DNA of 39,155 nucleotides from Candidatus Kuenenbacteria bacterium (GTDB lineage: Bacteria > Patescibacteriota > Patescibacteriia > UBA2196 > GWA2-42-15). The notes beneath the pieces are model-generated. The model had not been told where the DNA came from. It did no database searches and saw only the letters and a list, made by a program, of their open reading frames with translations. This document shows, one piece after another, positions 22,727 to 30,974 of the stretch. Location: assembly GCA_012797775.1 (NCBI GenBank), contig JAAZOM010000017.1, positions 1-39,155 on the forward strand, given 5' to 3'. The translations under genes and the position numbers were made by a program. Each line of letters begins with the position of its first letter. The stretch's first letter is position 1.

Positions 22727-23923
22727 ATGATTTATCTCGACCACGCCTCTACCACCCCACTAAACAAAGAAGTGGCCAAAGCCATGGCCGATTTTGGCGT
22801 TAAAAAATTTGGCAATCCCTCCTCTCTTTATAGATTGGGACGAGAGGCCGCCCAAGCCATTGGTGCCGCTCGCACCAGCATTGCCAAAATTCTTGATTGT
22901 GAACCCAGCGAAATTATCTTTACTTCTGGCGGCACGGAGTCAGACAATCTGGCTATTTTTGGAGTAGCCAACCAGTTCTTGGGTAATGCCAAAAACTATC
23001 ACCTAATTACCACCAACATCGAACACTCAGCCGTACTCAATAGCTTTAAAGCTCTGGAGAAGAGAGGATTTAGTGTGACTTATCTACCAGTTGATAAATA
23101 TGGTCTGGTCAACCAGAGAGATATTATGAAATCTCTCCGCCCCAACACCATCCTTGTCAGTGTCATGTACGCCAACAATGAAATTGGCACTATTGAGCCC
23201 ATTGCCGAAATCGCCCACGTCATCAAAAATTACCGCCACATTCAACGGGTTGACACAGTCTCCAAAGAGCCTCGCTTCCCCATATTTCATACGGATGCTT
23301 GCCAGGCAGCCGGCTATTTAGATTTAAGCATAGAAAATTTGGGCGTTGATCTCATGACGCTAAATGGCTCCAAGATTTATGGCCCCAAACAGACGGGCAT
23401 CTTGTATAAAAATAAAAATATCAAATTAGATCCTATATTATACGGCGGTGACCAAGAATATGGACTACGTCCGGGCACAGAAAATGTCCCTGGTATTATT
23501 GGCTTTGCCAAAGCGCTTGATTTGGCCCAAAAATCAAAAAAGAAAGAGGTTACCCGTCTTAATAAGTTGCGAGACTATTTTATAATGGAGGTTCTAAAAA
23601 TCAAGAATACAGCTCTTAATGGCCACCCCACCCTGCGCTTGCCCAACAATGTCAATATTTCTTTTTTGGGAGTAGAGGGTGAGTCGGTTATGTTAAAATT
23701 AGACAGCCTGGGTATTTATATTTCTACTGGCTCAGCCTGCCACAGCCTGAGCCTTGAACCGTCTCATGTTATCACGGCTCTCGGCCACGAGGCCGAACAT
23801 GCTCATGGTTCTATTCGTTTTACTTTTGGTTCTAGCACCACCAAAAAAGACCTTGATTATGTTTTAAGGGTTTTACCAAAAATTATCAAAGATCTGCGTG
23901 GTATGTCAGCAGTAAAATATTAA
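22727..23923 (+). CDS. iscS: Cysteine desulfurase (NifS/IscS type)
   Basis: This gene encodes 398 aa. It is a PLP enzyme that takes sulfur from cysteine for cluster assembly. The start MIYLDHASTTP, the TSGGTESDNLAI loop, the PLP lysine in LNGSKIYGPKQTG and the catalytic cysteine in STGSACHSLS are all present. The next genes encode the scaffold (4 bp later) and an Nfu protein, so this is a compact assembly operon. Confidence 0.97.
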   Translation: MIYLDHASTTPLNKEVAKAMADFGVKKFGNPSSLYRLGREAAQAIGAARTSIAKILDCEPSEIIFTSGGTESDNLAIFGVANQFLGNAKNYHLITTNIEHSAVLNSFKALEKRGFSVTYLPVDKYGLVNQRDIMKSLRPNTILVSVMYANNEIGTIEPIAEIAHVIKNYRHIQRVDTVSKEPRFPIFHTDACQAAGYLDLSIENLGVDLMTLNGSKIYGPKQTGILYKNKNIKLDPILYGGDQEYGLRPGTENVPGIIGFAKALDLAQKSKKKEVTRLNKLRDYFIMEVLKIKNTALNGHPTLRLPNNVNISFLGVEGESVMLKLDSLGIYISTGSACHSLSLEPSHVITALGHEAEHAHGSIRFTFGSSTTKKDLDYVLRVLPKIIKDLRGMSAVKY

Positions 23924-23927
23924 TTTT

Positions 23928-24383
23928 ATGAAGAACAAAACAACCTCAAAAAAAGATGTTTTAGGGCAAGATCAGAAATCCTCATGGCTTTATTCCAATG
24001 TCGTTAAGGAACACTTTTTCCGTCCAAAAAATGTCCAGCTCAAAGACCCCCACAAAGGAGAATTCAATGGCGTGGGCACAGTTGGTTCCCCGGCTTGTGG
24101 CGATGTCATGACTATTTGGATCAAAGTCAATCCCAAAACCGAGCGCATCAAAAAATGTACTTGGCGCACCTTTGGTTGTGCTTCGGCCATTGCTTCTACC
24201 TCTATGTTGTCCGTCATGGTGACTCGCCGTGGTGGCATGAAATTGGTTGAAGCTCAAAAGCTGACCCCCAAAGATATTCTTAAAGAGCTTGGCGGACTAC
24301 CACCAAGAAAAATTCATTGTTCTGTTTTGGGTGATCAGGCGCTAAGAGCGGCGATACAGAATTATGAAGGAAATAAATTATAG
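23928..24383 (+). CDS. iscU: Fe-S cluster scaffold protein (IscU/NifU N-terminal type)
   Basis: This gene encodes 151 aa. The three cluster-ligand cysteines are in GSPACGDVM, FGCASAIASTS and KIHCSVLG, as in IscU. The 20-residue N-terminal extension is unusual and polar. The gene starts 4 bp after iscS, so both are co-translated. Separate N- and C-terminal NifU-like genes (here and at 24501) mirror the domains of NifU. Confidence 0.96.
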   Translation: MKNKTTSKKDVLGQDQKSSWLYSNVVKEHFFRPKNVQLKDPHKGEFNGVGTVGSPACGDVMTIWIKVNPKTERIKKCTWRTFGCASAIASTSMLSVMVTRRGGMKLVEAQKLTPKDILKELGGLPPRKIHCSVLGDQALRAAIQNYEGNKL

Positions 24384-24439
24384 TTTATCCCGAATCCCGC
24401 CTAGACGGTCATTGGCTATAATTAGCATAACATTAAATA

Positions 24440-24486
24440 GAAACGGGATCCTTCGCCCCGCAAACTCAATGCGGGGCTCAGGATAA
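24440..24486. repeat. Second copy of the REP-like hairpin
   Basis: On the minus strand this reads ATCCTGAGCCCCGCATTGAGTT-TGCGGGGCGAAGGATCC, sharing the CCCCGCATTGAGTT core with the repeat at 14198-14251. It lies directly before the Nfu gene. Confidence 0.6.
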
Positions 24487-24500
24487 ATTTGATAAAAAAT

Positions 24501-24728
24501 ATGAAAGATATTAAATCACAAATTAATAAAATTCTCGACGAAGTCCGCCCCTCCCTCCAGATGCACGGCGGCGACGTCGAATTAGAGTCAGTCAAAGATT
24601 GTATCGTGGAATTAAAAATCAAGGGTGCTTGCCATGGTTGTGCTATGGCGGATATGACCTTTGGTGAGGGTATTGGTGAAATAATCAAACAAAAAATACC
24701 CGCCGTAAAAGAGGTTAGGTATAAATAA
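24501..24728 (+). CDS. NifU C-terminal domain protein (Nfu type)
   Basis: This gene encodes 75 aa from ATG 24501; an in-frame TTG lies at 24489. MHGGDVELESV and the cluster-binding ACHGCAMADMTFGEGI (CxxC) identify it as an Nfu-type carrier that passes clusters to apoproteins. It ends the Fe-S gene run. No SD is seen. Confidence 0.93.
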   Translation: MKDIKSQINKILDEVRPSLQMHGGDVELESVKDCIVELKIKGACHGCAMADMTFGEGIGEIIKQKIPAVKEVRYK

Positions 24729-24746
24729 AGGGGTTATTTTAATTAT

Positions 24747-25220
24747 TTACAACAGAATAAAACCGGCCACGAAAATAACCAAAAAGACAATTTGTATAGA
24801 ATTGGAGACAAAATTTGAAACAAAAGATTTTTTATAAAAAAGTGTGTGGATCATTGTGTGTTTTTCTCTAAACCAAACCGCTAGGCGGTTTTTTGTTTTT
24901 ATCAATATTCCAAAAACCCATATTAGGTCTGGCAACAATCCGCCGAGTATTCCAGTGATTACCGATGGTTTCGTTACGCCAAGCTGATTTTTGTCTAGAA
25001 GAGCAATTATTATCGCCAAAAGCAAAACATCTAGCAACCCAACCAACATAAACTTTTCTTTCTCTTGTCCCGCTTTCATCCATTTTTTCAATTCTACATT
25101 ATCATGGGGGACCATATCCAGTATAAAATGTATAATAAAAGAAACAATGAAAGACCAAGCAGGATTGGTTATTTGTTTGCCGATGACCATGCCGGCTACA
25201 CCGTGTACGACTAAATACAT
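24747..25220 (-). CDS. Small membrane protein, metal-dependent-hydrolase-like
   Basis: This gene encodes 157 aa with about four hydrophobic segments. It carries MYLVVHGVAGMVIGKQ and IIHFILDMVPHDN, where the HxxxD...PHD pattern resembles the YdjM-like membrane-bound hydrolase family (LexA-regulated in some bacteria). Activity is unproven. It is a paralogue of the next gene upstream, one base apart, and both converge toward the Fe-S genes. Confidence 0.7.
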   Translation of the reverse strand: MYLVVHGVAGMVIGKQITNPAWSFIVSFIIHFILDMVPHDNVELKKWMKAGQEKEKFMLVGLLDVLLLAIIIALLDKNQLGVTKPSVITGILGGLLPDLIWVFGILIKTKNRLAVWFREKHTMIHTLFYKKSFVSNFVSNSIQIVFLVIFVAGFILL

Positions 25221-25221
25221 A

Positions 25222-25698
25222 TTAAATATTTAATGAAGCAATCAAAATTATCAAAGTCACCGCCTGGATCACGGCTGTATATTTTAGTGGCAGATAGATC
25301 GGTTTGAAAAAAAGAGCGTGAATTTTTTCATGCCAGAATTTGAATTTTTCCAGGGCTCGGTTTTTGATTTTGAATAATTCGGTCAGCCCCCAGATATAAT
25401 CTGGCAGAATTCCGCCCAAAAGCCCCGCAATCATCGGGTAGCTCAAATATATTCCCGAACCCTCCTGCATTATCAGGACTAGTATTATCAGGCTCCACAG
25501 ATCAAGAATCGCCTCTAGCGCGACTTTTTTGACAAACTTATCCGTGCCATTGTTTTCCCAGTCTCTAGCTTCTTTACTATCATGTGGTATAGCATCCAGA
25601 ATAAAATGAGAAAAAAAGCCCAAAATAAAAGCCAAGAGCGGACTACCCACCCTTGACCCAATCATTATACCTGCGGCTCCATGGACGATTTGGTACAT
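25222..25698 (-). CDS. Paralogous small membrane protein, metal-dependent-hydrolase-like
   Basis: This gene encodes 158 aa from ATG 25698 (frame open to 25713); the start MYQIVHGAAGIMIGSR matches the start of its paralogue at 24747-25220, which argues for this start. Hydrophobic segments and HFILDAIPHDSKE repeat the HFILD-PHD pattern. The pair arose by tandem duplication; they diverge in their polar ends. Confidence 0.7.
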   Translation of the reverse strand: MYQIVHGAAGIMIGSRVGSPLLAFILGFFSHFILDAIPHDSKEARDWENNGTDKFVKKVALEAILDLWSLIILVLIMQEGSGIYLSYPMIAGLLGGILPDYIWGLTELFKIKNRALEKFKFWHEKIHALFFKPIYLPLKYTAVIQAVTLIILIASLNI

Positions 25699-25786
25699 AA
25701 AATAAAAACTCAAAACTCAGACAACAAAACTAAAGATAGGAAAATATTATCTGGGTTTTGTTAATTGAGTTTTGTGTTTTCAAAAA

Positions 25787-25868
25787 TAGCGGGGGAGGGT
25801 CTCGAACCCTCGACCTCGGCGTTAGTTTTGATATGCCGGTGACATATCAAAACGCCGCGCTCTAACCG
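25787..25868 (-). pseudogene. tRNA-Met-like copy with a hairpin in the anticodon loop
   Basis: On the minus strand this copies the tRNA-Met next to it: CAGCCGGTTAGAGCGCGGC and the whole 3' half are the same, but the first 12 nt (acceptor arm) are replaced, the anticodon loop is replaced by a perfect 11-bp hairpin (GTTTTGATATG/CATATCAAAAC around TCACCGG), and no CCA is encoded. It cannot form an acceptor stem, so it is not a working tRNA. It starts about 14 nt after the CCA of the intact gene. Confidence 0.75.
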
Positions 25869-25885
25869 GCTGTTCAATAATATTC

Positions 25886-25962
25886 TGGTAGCGGGGGAGG
25901 GTCTCGAACCCTCGACCTCGGCGTTATGAGTGCCGCGCTCTAACCGGCTGAGCTACCCCGCC
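25886..25962 (-). tRNA. tRNA-Met (CAT)
   Basis: A complete 77-nt cloverleaf, GGCGGGGTAGCTCAG...CCCCCGCTACCA, with anticodon CAT and an encoded CCA. D-arm, T-arm (GGTTCGAGACC) and acceptor pair well. It is an elongator-type Met; an Ile2 (lysidine) identity cannot be excluded from sequence alone. Confidence 0.93.
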
Positions 25963-25984
25963 ATATTTTTCTTAGGTTGTTTAT

Positions 25985-26013
25985 AATATACAGAAAAAAA
26001 GTGTCCAAGTCAA
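25985..26013 (-). promoter_or_regulatory. tRNA-Met promoter
   Basis: TTGACT (26013-26008), 17 nt, TATATT (25990-25985) on the minus strand, about 23 bp before the tRNA. Confidence 0.7.
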
Positions 26014-26019
26014 GATTTT

Positions 26020-26805
26020 TTAATCAAAAACCAAATAAGCTTTTTGTCCATTTAAAATATTATTTTCATCCCAGTCATGAACCGCCTCGAATAAATTTGC
26101 TTCCGTATAGCGAAAACCCTCACCCTTTCTCGTACCCGGGTCATTGGTGATAAAGCCACTCTCATCATAACCTTTGATTACGAGCATATGATAAATCGGA
26201 CCGCCATTTTTGAAGTTTGGGTTATCCAAAATTTTCCCTGCCGCCCCCACAATCACCGGCCTGCCCGCTCGCAATTCCTCTTTTATTTTTTCTATATTAA
26301 TATCTGTTTCCACTCGGCCGTTACTTAGTCCATAGTATGATTTAGCCAGATTACTCAATTCAGTCAAAGTTATACTTAAACTAAAACCATTTTCCTCCTC
26401 ATATTTTACGAGCGCTTGGATCTCCTCTTCACCTGTTTCTTTAGTGATTGTTTTTTTGCCATCCAAAAAATATTTGAGCATAATCAAACTCGCTTCTTCG
26501 CAAGCATCCTCATGCAAAGGGTCCCAATTGGCGAAAGGTGCCTGGCTCAAAAAGGGGACAGCAATTAAAGCCTTTTTGGCCAGTAATTCTTCCGCCGGCA
26601 AATCTTCGACCATTCCGCCATTCTCCTCTTCGGCTATTTCCGCCGCCGGTAGCACTTTTTCTGGTTCTATTTGCTCTACTGCCTTTATCGCCGGCTTCTC
26701 TACTAGAGCATTATTTATCTCTGGCTGGTTGATTGTCCTCGGCCAGCCAAAAAACAAACCTAGACCGATGATTATTAAAATTAAAAATATTACCTTATTT
26801 CTCAT
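26020..26805 (-). CDS. C39-like cysteine peptidase, membrane-anchored or secreted
   Basis: This gene encodes 261 aa from the ATG at 26805 (frame opens at 26838). The N-terminal segment VIFLILIIIGLGLFFGW is a signal anchor, followed by a Pro/Glu-rich linker and a Peptidase_C39_2-like domain: VPFLSQAPFANWDPLHEDACEEASL with the catalytic cysteine in the DACEE motif, and YHMLVIKGYDESGFITNDPGT with the catalytic histidine and downstream aspartate. The substrate is unknown; the extracellular side is likely. Confidence 0.85.
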   Translation of the reverse strand: MRNKVIFLILIIIGLGLFFGWPRTINQPEINNALVEKPAIKAVEQIEPEKVLPAAEIAEEENGGMVEDLPAEELLAKKALIAVPFLSQAPFANWDPLHEDACEEASLIMLKYFLDGKKTITKETGEEEIQALVKYEEENGFSLSITLTELSNLAKSYYGLSNGRVETDINIEKIKEELRAGRPVIVGAAGKILDNPNFKNGGPIYHMLVIKGYDESGFITNDPGTRKGEGFRYTEANLFEAVHDWDENNILNGQKAYLVFD

Positions 26806-26836
26806 ACTATCAACATAGCACAATGTTGGGATATTC

Positions 26837-26866
26837 AAAAATCCGCCTCTTATGAGTCGGATTTTT
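26837..26866. terminator. Bidirectional terminator
   Basis: AAAAATCCG (26837-26845) and CGGATTTTT (26858-26866) form a stem with a 12-nt loop flanked by A and T runs. On the minus strand it follows the protease gene. Confidence 0.65.
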
Positions 26867-26867
26867 G

Positions 26868-26952
26868 GTTGAGTATAGTGGATGATGTTAGAACTGCAAT
26901 GAAAGAAGACTTTTATATACCAAATACAAAAAATGTTTTAATAACTAATTAA
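26868..26952 (+). pseudogene. Possible gene remnant on the plus strand
   Basis: A short frame reads SIVDDVRTAMKEDFYIPNTK and ends at TAA 26952, overlapping the stop of the protease by a few bases. It looks like a protein C-terminus without its gene, perhaps left by rearrangement at the element border. Support is composition only. Confidence 0.2.
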
Positions 26953-29015
26953 AGGCTACCGCCCACTATTTTATTTAAATCATTATTAGTTATACCAAGA
27001 GAAAGGCTCTCAAATAAATCCATGAGATTACTCCATGTGGCCTCCCAGCGCTTGCCTGCAAAATCTACATACCAAATACGTCCCTTGTCCTCTACTTGAA
27101 GAAGTAACCTACCTTTAAGTCTATCCCCGATTGTTGAATGCCAATTATCGTCGTTGGTTGGAATTTTATCTAAATCAGAGTTGGAAATACCAAGTGATAA
27201 TTTTTGAAATAATGGCATAGCGTTAGCAAATGTTATTTCATACCTTTTACCTTCAAAATCTACATACCAAATACGTCCCTTGTCCTCTACCTGGAGAAGT
27301 AGTCTGCCCTTTAGGCGGCTAGCGACATCATTATAACTACCATTAGGAGTATTATTATAGTTAATTTTTAGTTCAGAATTGTCACCAGATGTAATTTTTT
27401 GGGTAAGGCTACTTACAAATTTAATTTTTAATAGTTGGTGGTTATTCGAAAAATAGTCCGTTTTGTTTTGGCTAAATGGTTTTAAATAAAACATATCTCC
27501 ATCGCCATAACTCCACTTTGCTAACCCGTCCTTACCATAAATTGCCCCGCTACATCTATCCAACCCACACGCCTCATCCCATTTTTTTACGAGGTAATAA
27601 ACCCCATTAGTAGAATAGCCATAATCTGGTTTTATATATAATACCTTTTGGTTCGTATATATTTCATATTTACTATAAAATTTATTCCAAAAATCAAAGT
27701 TATTATAGCTAATATCAGCTATTTTTTTCTTATTTATGTCAAAAATTTCTAATCCTTTTATATCCTTAAAATCTTCTTTCTCGTAAACATATTCGAAATT
27801 AATTAGCTGATTTGATACATTGTTGTTTATATCTACCGCTTGTAATATGAAGTAATATCTACCCTCATTTTTAATTTGGATTATTTCTGGTAATACTACC
27901 TTTGTCGAGCCATTTAAGTAGCTATAATAAGAAGCATCTTCTGGCTTTTTTACTAATTCATTACTTGATATAAATTTACCATATATCTTTGGGTCTGCAT
28001 TGGGATTTTGGCCAAAATAATAATAATATCCCTTTATTACGCCGCTATTGTCATTTATACATTCTTTAAAATTACAACCCTCGTACCAAAAAAATTTTAC
28101 TCGACCCCACGGTTCAATTTGTGATGTTTTGCTATTGACATCCCAATATCTCCAAGCCACTTCCTTTTCCTGGTTTTCTTGATAACCATAATACCCCAAA
28201 CCGAATTCCTCTAGAAACGGTGGAGTGACATCATTTTGGATATTAGAAATTTGTTTTTCTATCTTCGGCTCTTGCTTGGGCAACTCATTGTTATAATATT
28301 GCCCCATAATCCCAGATAGCCAGTTTTTTATACTGTCAATAGAAAGAATATAACTCATAGAGCTTAAAGAGCCAACCACAACCATTGTTGGTATGCCCAA
28401 AAATTGCCCATTTGGGCTGTATGATGAGCCTCCAGAGTTTCCATGCTCTAGTGATACTGTTGTTTTTATATAGTTTTGAGTTCCATTAATTTTGCTGCCA
28501 AAGCCGCTAAAATCTCCCGAGGTGTAAGTTATAGTGGCACCACCTATACTTGGAAATCCTATGGCTTCGATTTTGTCTCCAAACTTTAAGGCATTGGCAC
28601 TTGAACTCCAAATGTTTACATATGGGTAGACCTTTTTTTGTTTGTTGCTTATATATAAAATAGCCGCATCCATGTCCTCGGATGTTGTATAATATTTAAC
28701 CTCGGCCGCATTGACCTCCCCATCCGTTTTAAAAATTGGTTCCTGGTTTATTGACTGAATAAAGCCAATTGCGCATGCTTTTATTATTTCACCATATTCA
28801 TCGGTTACGACGTGCTTATTTGTCAATATAATCCCCTTGGGGTCAATTATCGTACCAGAACCGCTGTACCAATTTCCATAACTATCTGGGCACAATATTT
28901 GCACCGTTGAGTTAAGCTGGTTTTGAGTTATAGCCAATGCATCATTACTTAATAATGATGATGGTACAAGAGTAGCAAGGACAATAAGAGTAATAAATAT
29001 TTTTTTCATATTCAT
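26949..29015 (-). CDS. Secreted trypsin-like serine protease with duplicated C-terminal repeats
   Basis: This gene encodes 688 aa. A signal peptide (KKIFITLIVLATLVPSSLLS) is followed by an S1-type protease domain: NKHVV (His), DMDAAILYI (Asp), HGNSGGSSYSP (Ser). Together these form an HtrA/S1C-like catalytic triad, but I see no PDZ domain. A long middle part is aromatic-rich. The C-terminus has two ~50-residue repeats, each with RLKGRLLLQVEDKGRIWYVDF and a LSLGI-N-DL-KI end, a domain I associate with CPR surface proteins, likely for cell-surface or polymer binding. The RNA at 29043-29149 lies just upstream. Confidence 0.87.
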   Translation of the reverse strand: MNMKKIFITLIVLATLVPSSLLSNDALAITQNQLNSTVQILCPDSYGNWYSGSGTIIDPKGIILTNKHVVTDEYGEIIKACAIGFIQSINQEPIFKTDGEVNAAEVKYYTTSEDMDAAILYISNKQKKVYPYVNIWSSSANALKFGDKIEAIGFPSIGGATITYTSGDFSGFGSKINGTQNYIKTTVSLEHGNSGGSSYSPNGQFLGIPTMVVVGSLSSMSYILSIDSIKNWLSGIMGQYYNNELPKQEPKIEKQISNIQNDVTPPFLEEFGLGYYGYQENQEKEVAWRYWDVNSKTSQIEPWGRVKFFWYEGCNFKECINDNSGVIKGYYYYFGQNPNADPKIYGKFISSNELVKKPEDASYYSYLNGSTKVVLPEIIQIKNEGRYYFILQAVDINNNVSNQLINFEYVYEKEDFKDIKGLEIFDINKKKIADISYNNFDFWNKFYSKYEIYTNQKVLYIKPDYGYSTNGVYYLVKKWDEACGLDRCSGAIYGKDGLAKWSYGDGDMFYLKPFSQNKTDYFSNNHQLLKIKFVSSLTQKITSGDNSELKINYNNTPNGSYNDVASRLKGRLLLQVEDKGRIWYVDFEGKRYEITFANAMPLFQKLSLGISNSDLDKIPTNDDNWHSTIGDRLKGRLLLQVEDKGRIWYVDFAGKRWEATWSNLMDLFESLSLGITNNDLNKIVGGSL

Positions 29016-29042
29016 ATTTTTTTAATTATTATATTCATTGTT

Positions 29043-29149
29043 TTAAAAAACAAAAAGCTCCTCGCCAGCGATAGCTTAGTGCCTACCCAAGCCTCTTTCG
29101 AGGCATGACCATGCAAGGTACTGAACGAGGAGTTCTTTACCTTGCATGG
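29043..29149 (-). ncRNA. Pseudoknotted RNA with terminator upstream of the protease (riboswitch-like)
   Basis: On the minus strand a perfect 12-bp stem CCATGCAAGGTA/TACCTTGCATGG (29149-29138, 29120-29109) has a loop containing ACTCCTCG. The 3' end of the element, CGAGGAG (29064-29058), can pair with that loop and is followed by U5-G-U6. Between them lies a CCTC-GAAA-GAGG hairpin. CGAGGAG can instead join an AAGCT/AGCTT terminator hairpin. Two exclusive pairings ending in a U-run just before a gene (protease start 29015) are typical of a regulated leader. Confidence 0.6.
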
Positions 29150-29272
29150 ATTTCAACGCCATGCTCAAGTGAGTTTAGGCATTAAATTGTTATACTTTTA
29201 GATTAACCTAAAAATTTTTAAAAATCAATACTAATTTGAAAAATTACCGCAAAAATGCTATTTTAACCATAA
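29150..29272. promoter_or_regulatory. Divergent promoter region
   Basis: AT-rich, no gene. On the minus strand TTGATT-17-TAATCT near 29230-29200 is a possible promoter for the structured RNA and protease; the plus-strand promoter for the next gene is not clear. Confidence 0.35.
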
Positions 29273-30409
29273 ATGATGATTAAAATTACTATGAAAATAG
29301 AAGAAATATTAGATAGTCATTTAAATAATATTGAAAACTGCGATAAAAGTGGTTTTGATTTTTTATTAGCCATAGCTGATTATGCAAAATTTATCTCAGA
29401 AAATGAAGTAACTAAGAGAATAATAGAGCTCAAAATACTAAAAGAGAGAGATGAAATTGTTGAGGATATAAAAAGAAACAATGAACAGATTATATTAATA
29501 CTTAAAAAAACAAAGGATAAGATAGAGAAAATAATTGGTGATAAAAGATTAAAAGATAATAAAATAATTGAGTTATTGAAAAAATTTGATAGATTGCTTC
29601 AAAATGAAGAGCGGCCAGGAACATATGGAAAAACTATGACGCTTTACGACACACTGCTTGACACCTGTATATCCATTGATAATTTAAGTAGAAACCTTAT
29701 TCCCGCTGACATTTTTAAAAAAAATAAAAAAGATGATGGCGATAAATTTGTATTTGACGACAAGACAGAAAACCTTATTAAAAAAAATAATGACCTTAAG
29801 AACAAGCTCAGTAAAAAAAGAAAAACGGAGGTGTGGGGTTCATACGAAAAAATATATTCTATACATAAAAATATAAACAACGAAGAAGATGTACCTGACA
29901 TATACAATATAAACGGGTGGTGGCAAACTATATATGTGAATGAGATAGATAAAGCCAAAAAACAAGGGATAGGAAGAAATAGCTTCTTTGATAGAGAGAA
30001 CTATTTATACCTTGCAAAGCGAGTAAACAATGAAATTAAAAAACAGCTTATTTCTCCCCAAAATAAAAGCTTTATCAGGGGTGATGATACAATTAACAAA
30101 ATTACTTTGTGTAAAATTGGCTCTGACTTAATGGTTGCAGTAAATGATGATTTTAAAAACTATATAGAAGTTAACCTGCAAAATAATGAGAGTTGGGGCA
30201 ACTTTTACAAAATTGCGTTTGGAGAAGAGGTAAAACATAAAAAATCTATTATAGATTATTTTAATTCTAATAAAAAAAATAAACTATATTCGAAAACAGG
30301 TTTGCCCCCTCAGAAAATACTCAGAAGAAAAAATGACATGATTGAGTTCAATATAGAAAAAGAGATTATTATGGAAAAAGCTTTTAAGCTAAGGCTGAAA
30401 AAAGATTAA
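29273..30409 (+). CDS. Unknown protein of the integrative element, 378 aa
   Basis: I do not recognise it. It is very lysine- and asparagine-rich and AT-rich in codon use. The N-terminal half is mostly helical, likely coiled coil (KILKERDEIVEDIKRNNEQI, LILKKTKDKIEKIIGDKRL); the C-terminal half holds INGWWQTIYVNEIDKAKKQ and IGRNSFFDRENYLYLAKRV. No SD is seen; ATG at 29273 or the third ATG at 29291 (MKIEEILDSH) may be used. It is likely cargo of the element whose recombinase is at 32449-34131. Confidence 0.7.
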   Translation: MMIKITMKIEEILDSHLNNIENCDKSGFDFLLAIADYAKFISENEVTKRIIELKILKERDEIVEDIKRNNEQIILILKKTKDKIEKIIGDKRLKDNKIIELLKKFDRLLQNEERPGTYGKTMTLYDTLLDTCISIDNLSRNLIPADIFKKNKKDDGDKFVFDDKTENLIKKNNDLKNKLSKKRKTEVWGSYEKIYSIHKNINNEEDVPDIYNINGWWQTIYVNEIDKAKKQGIGRNSFFDRENYLYLAKRVNNEIKKQLISPQNKSFIRGDDTINKITLCKIGSDLMVAVNDDFKNYIEVNLQNNESWGNFYKIAFGEEVKHKKSIIDYFNSNKKNKLYSKTGLPPQKILRRKNDMIEFNIEKEIIMEKAFKLRLKKD

Positions 30410-30493
30410 ACAAAGCTTAAAAAGTGGATAAATTGAAAAGCCGTTTAAATACGGTCTTTTTTTGTTCTTAATTTTTTATTTTTAAGCTTTGTT
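30409..30493 (+). terminator. Terminator enclosed by a perfect 15-bp inverted repeat
   Basis: AACAAAGCTTAAAAA (30409-30423) is repeated exactly inverted at 30479-30493. Inside lies a small CCGT/ACGG hairpin followed by TTTTTTT (near 30440-30462), a probable terminator of the 378-aa gene. The outer repeat could be a border or structural site of the element. Confidence 0.55.
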
Positions 30494-30553
30494 CAAGCAT
30501 TGCTGTTAAGAGAAAATGTAATTGCACTGATTAGAAATTATTATAAATAATAT

Positions 30554-30799
30554 ATGTATTTAAATGAAAATGATTTCTTCCGACACCAGGATATTTGCCT
30601 GATTGCTACACTTTGTTCTTATGGGTATGCTGTCGACGCCATTGACAAGCAGAACCCTAAAAAGGTCGTTTTTATAGTGAAAAGAGATGAAAAAATTGAT
30701 GAGATAACCCAGCAATACTGGACTAATGAGCTTTTGGTTGAGCCTAAAGCCTTTTTTAATTATCTCAAAGAGCTAAAAACAAGAATTTATAACGGATAA
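30554..30799 (+). CDS. DUF5659-like small protein
   Basis: This gene encodes 81 aa. HQDICLIATLCSYGYAVDAI, then VVFIVKRDEKIDEITQQYWT and a PKAFFNYLKELKTRIY end match my recollection of DUF5659, small proteins found in mobile elements next to site-specific recombinases. Function unknown. It starts a tight gene run: the next ORF begins 1 bp after its stop. Confidence 0.7.
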   Translation: MYLNENDFFRHQDICLIATLCSYGYAVDAIDKQNPKKVVFIVKRDEKIDEITQQYWTNELLVEPKAFFNYLKELKTRIYNG

Positions 30800-30800
30800 T

Positions 30801-30974
30801 ATGCTTTCCTCTGAAGAACTAAAAGAATTTCAGAAGCTCTGGAAAGTCAGTTTTAACGAAGAAATTAGCCGAGAATTTGCCCTAGAACAAGCTAGCAGCC
30901 TTTTAGTTCTTGTGAGAAACATATACAAACCAATAACAAAAGAAAATTATGAGAAGTTTAGAAAGAAGATTTAA
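30801..30974 (+). CDS. Small element-associated protein, 57 aa
   Basis: The frame reads MLSSEELKEFQKLWKVSFNE and continues with EISREFALEQASSLLVLVRN to a TAA at 30974. Small acidic-helical proteins with this EEL..FQ..W...F..EIS...AL..A..L pattern are, from memory, common in recombinase-containing elements and CPR genomes. It begins 1 bp after the DUF5659-like gene and overlaps the next ORF by 26 nt. Confidence 0.6.
   Translation: MLSSEELKEFQKLWKVSFNEEISREFALEQASSLLVLVRNIYKPITKENYEKFRKKI

Noticed and set aside
25787-25868. tRNA with an intron
   Set aside because: The insert is only a short hairpin without a self-splicing core and the 5' acceptor strand is missing, so it cannot be restored to a tRNA by splicing.
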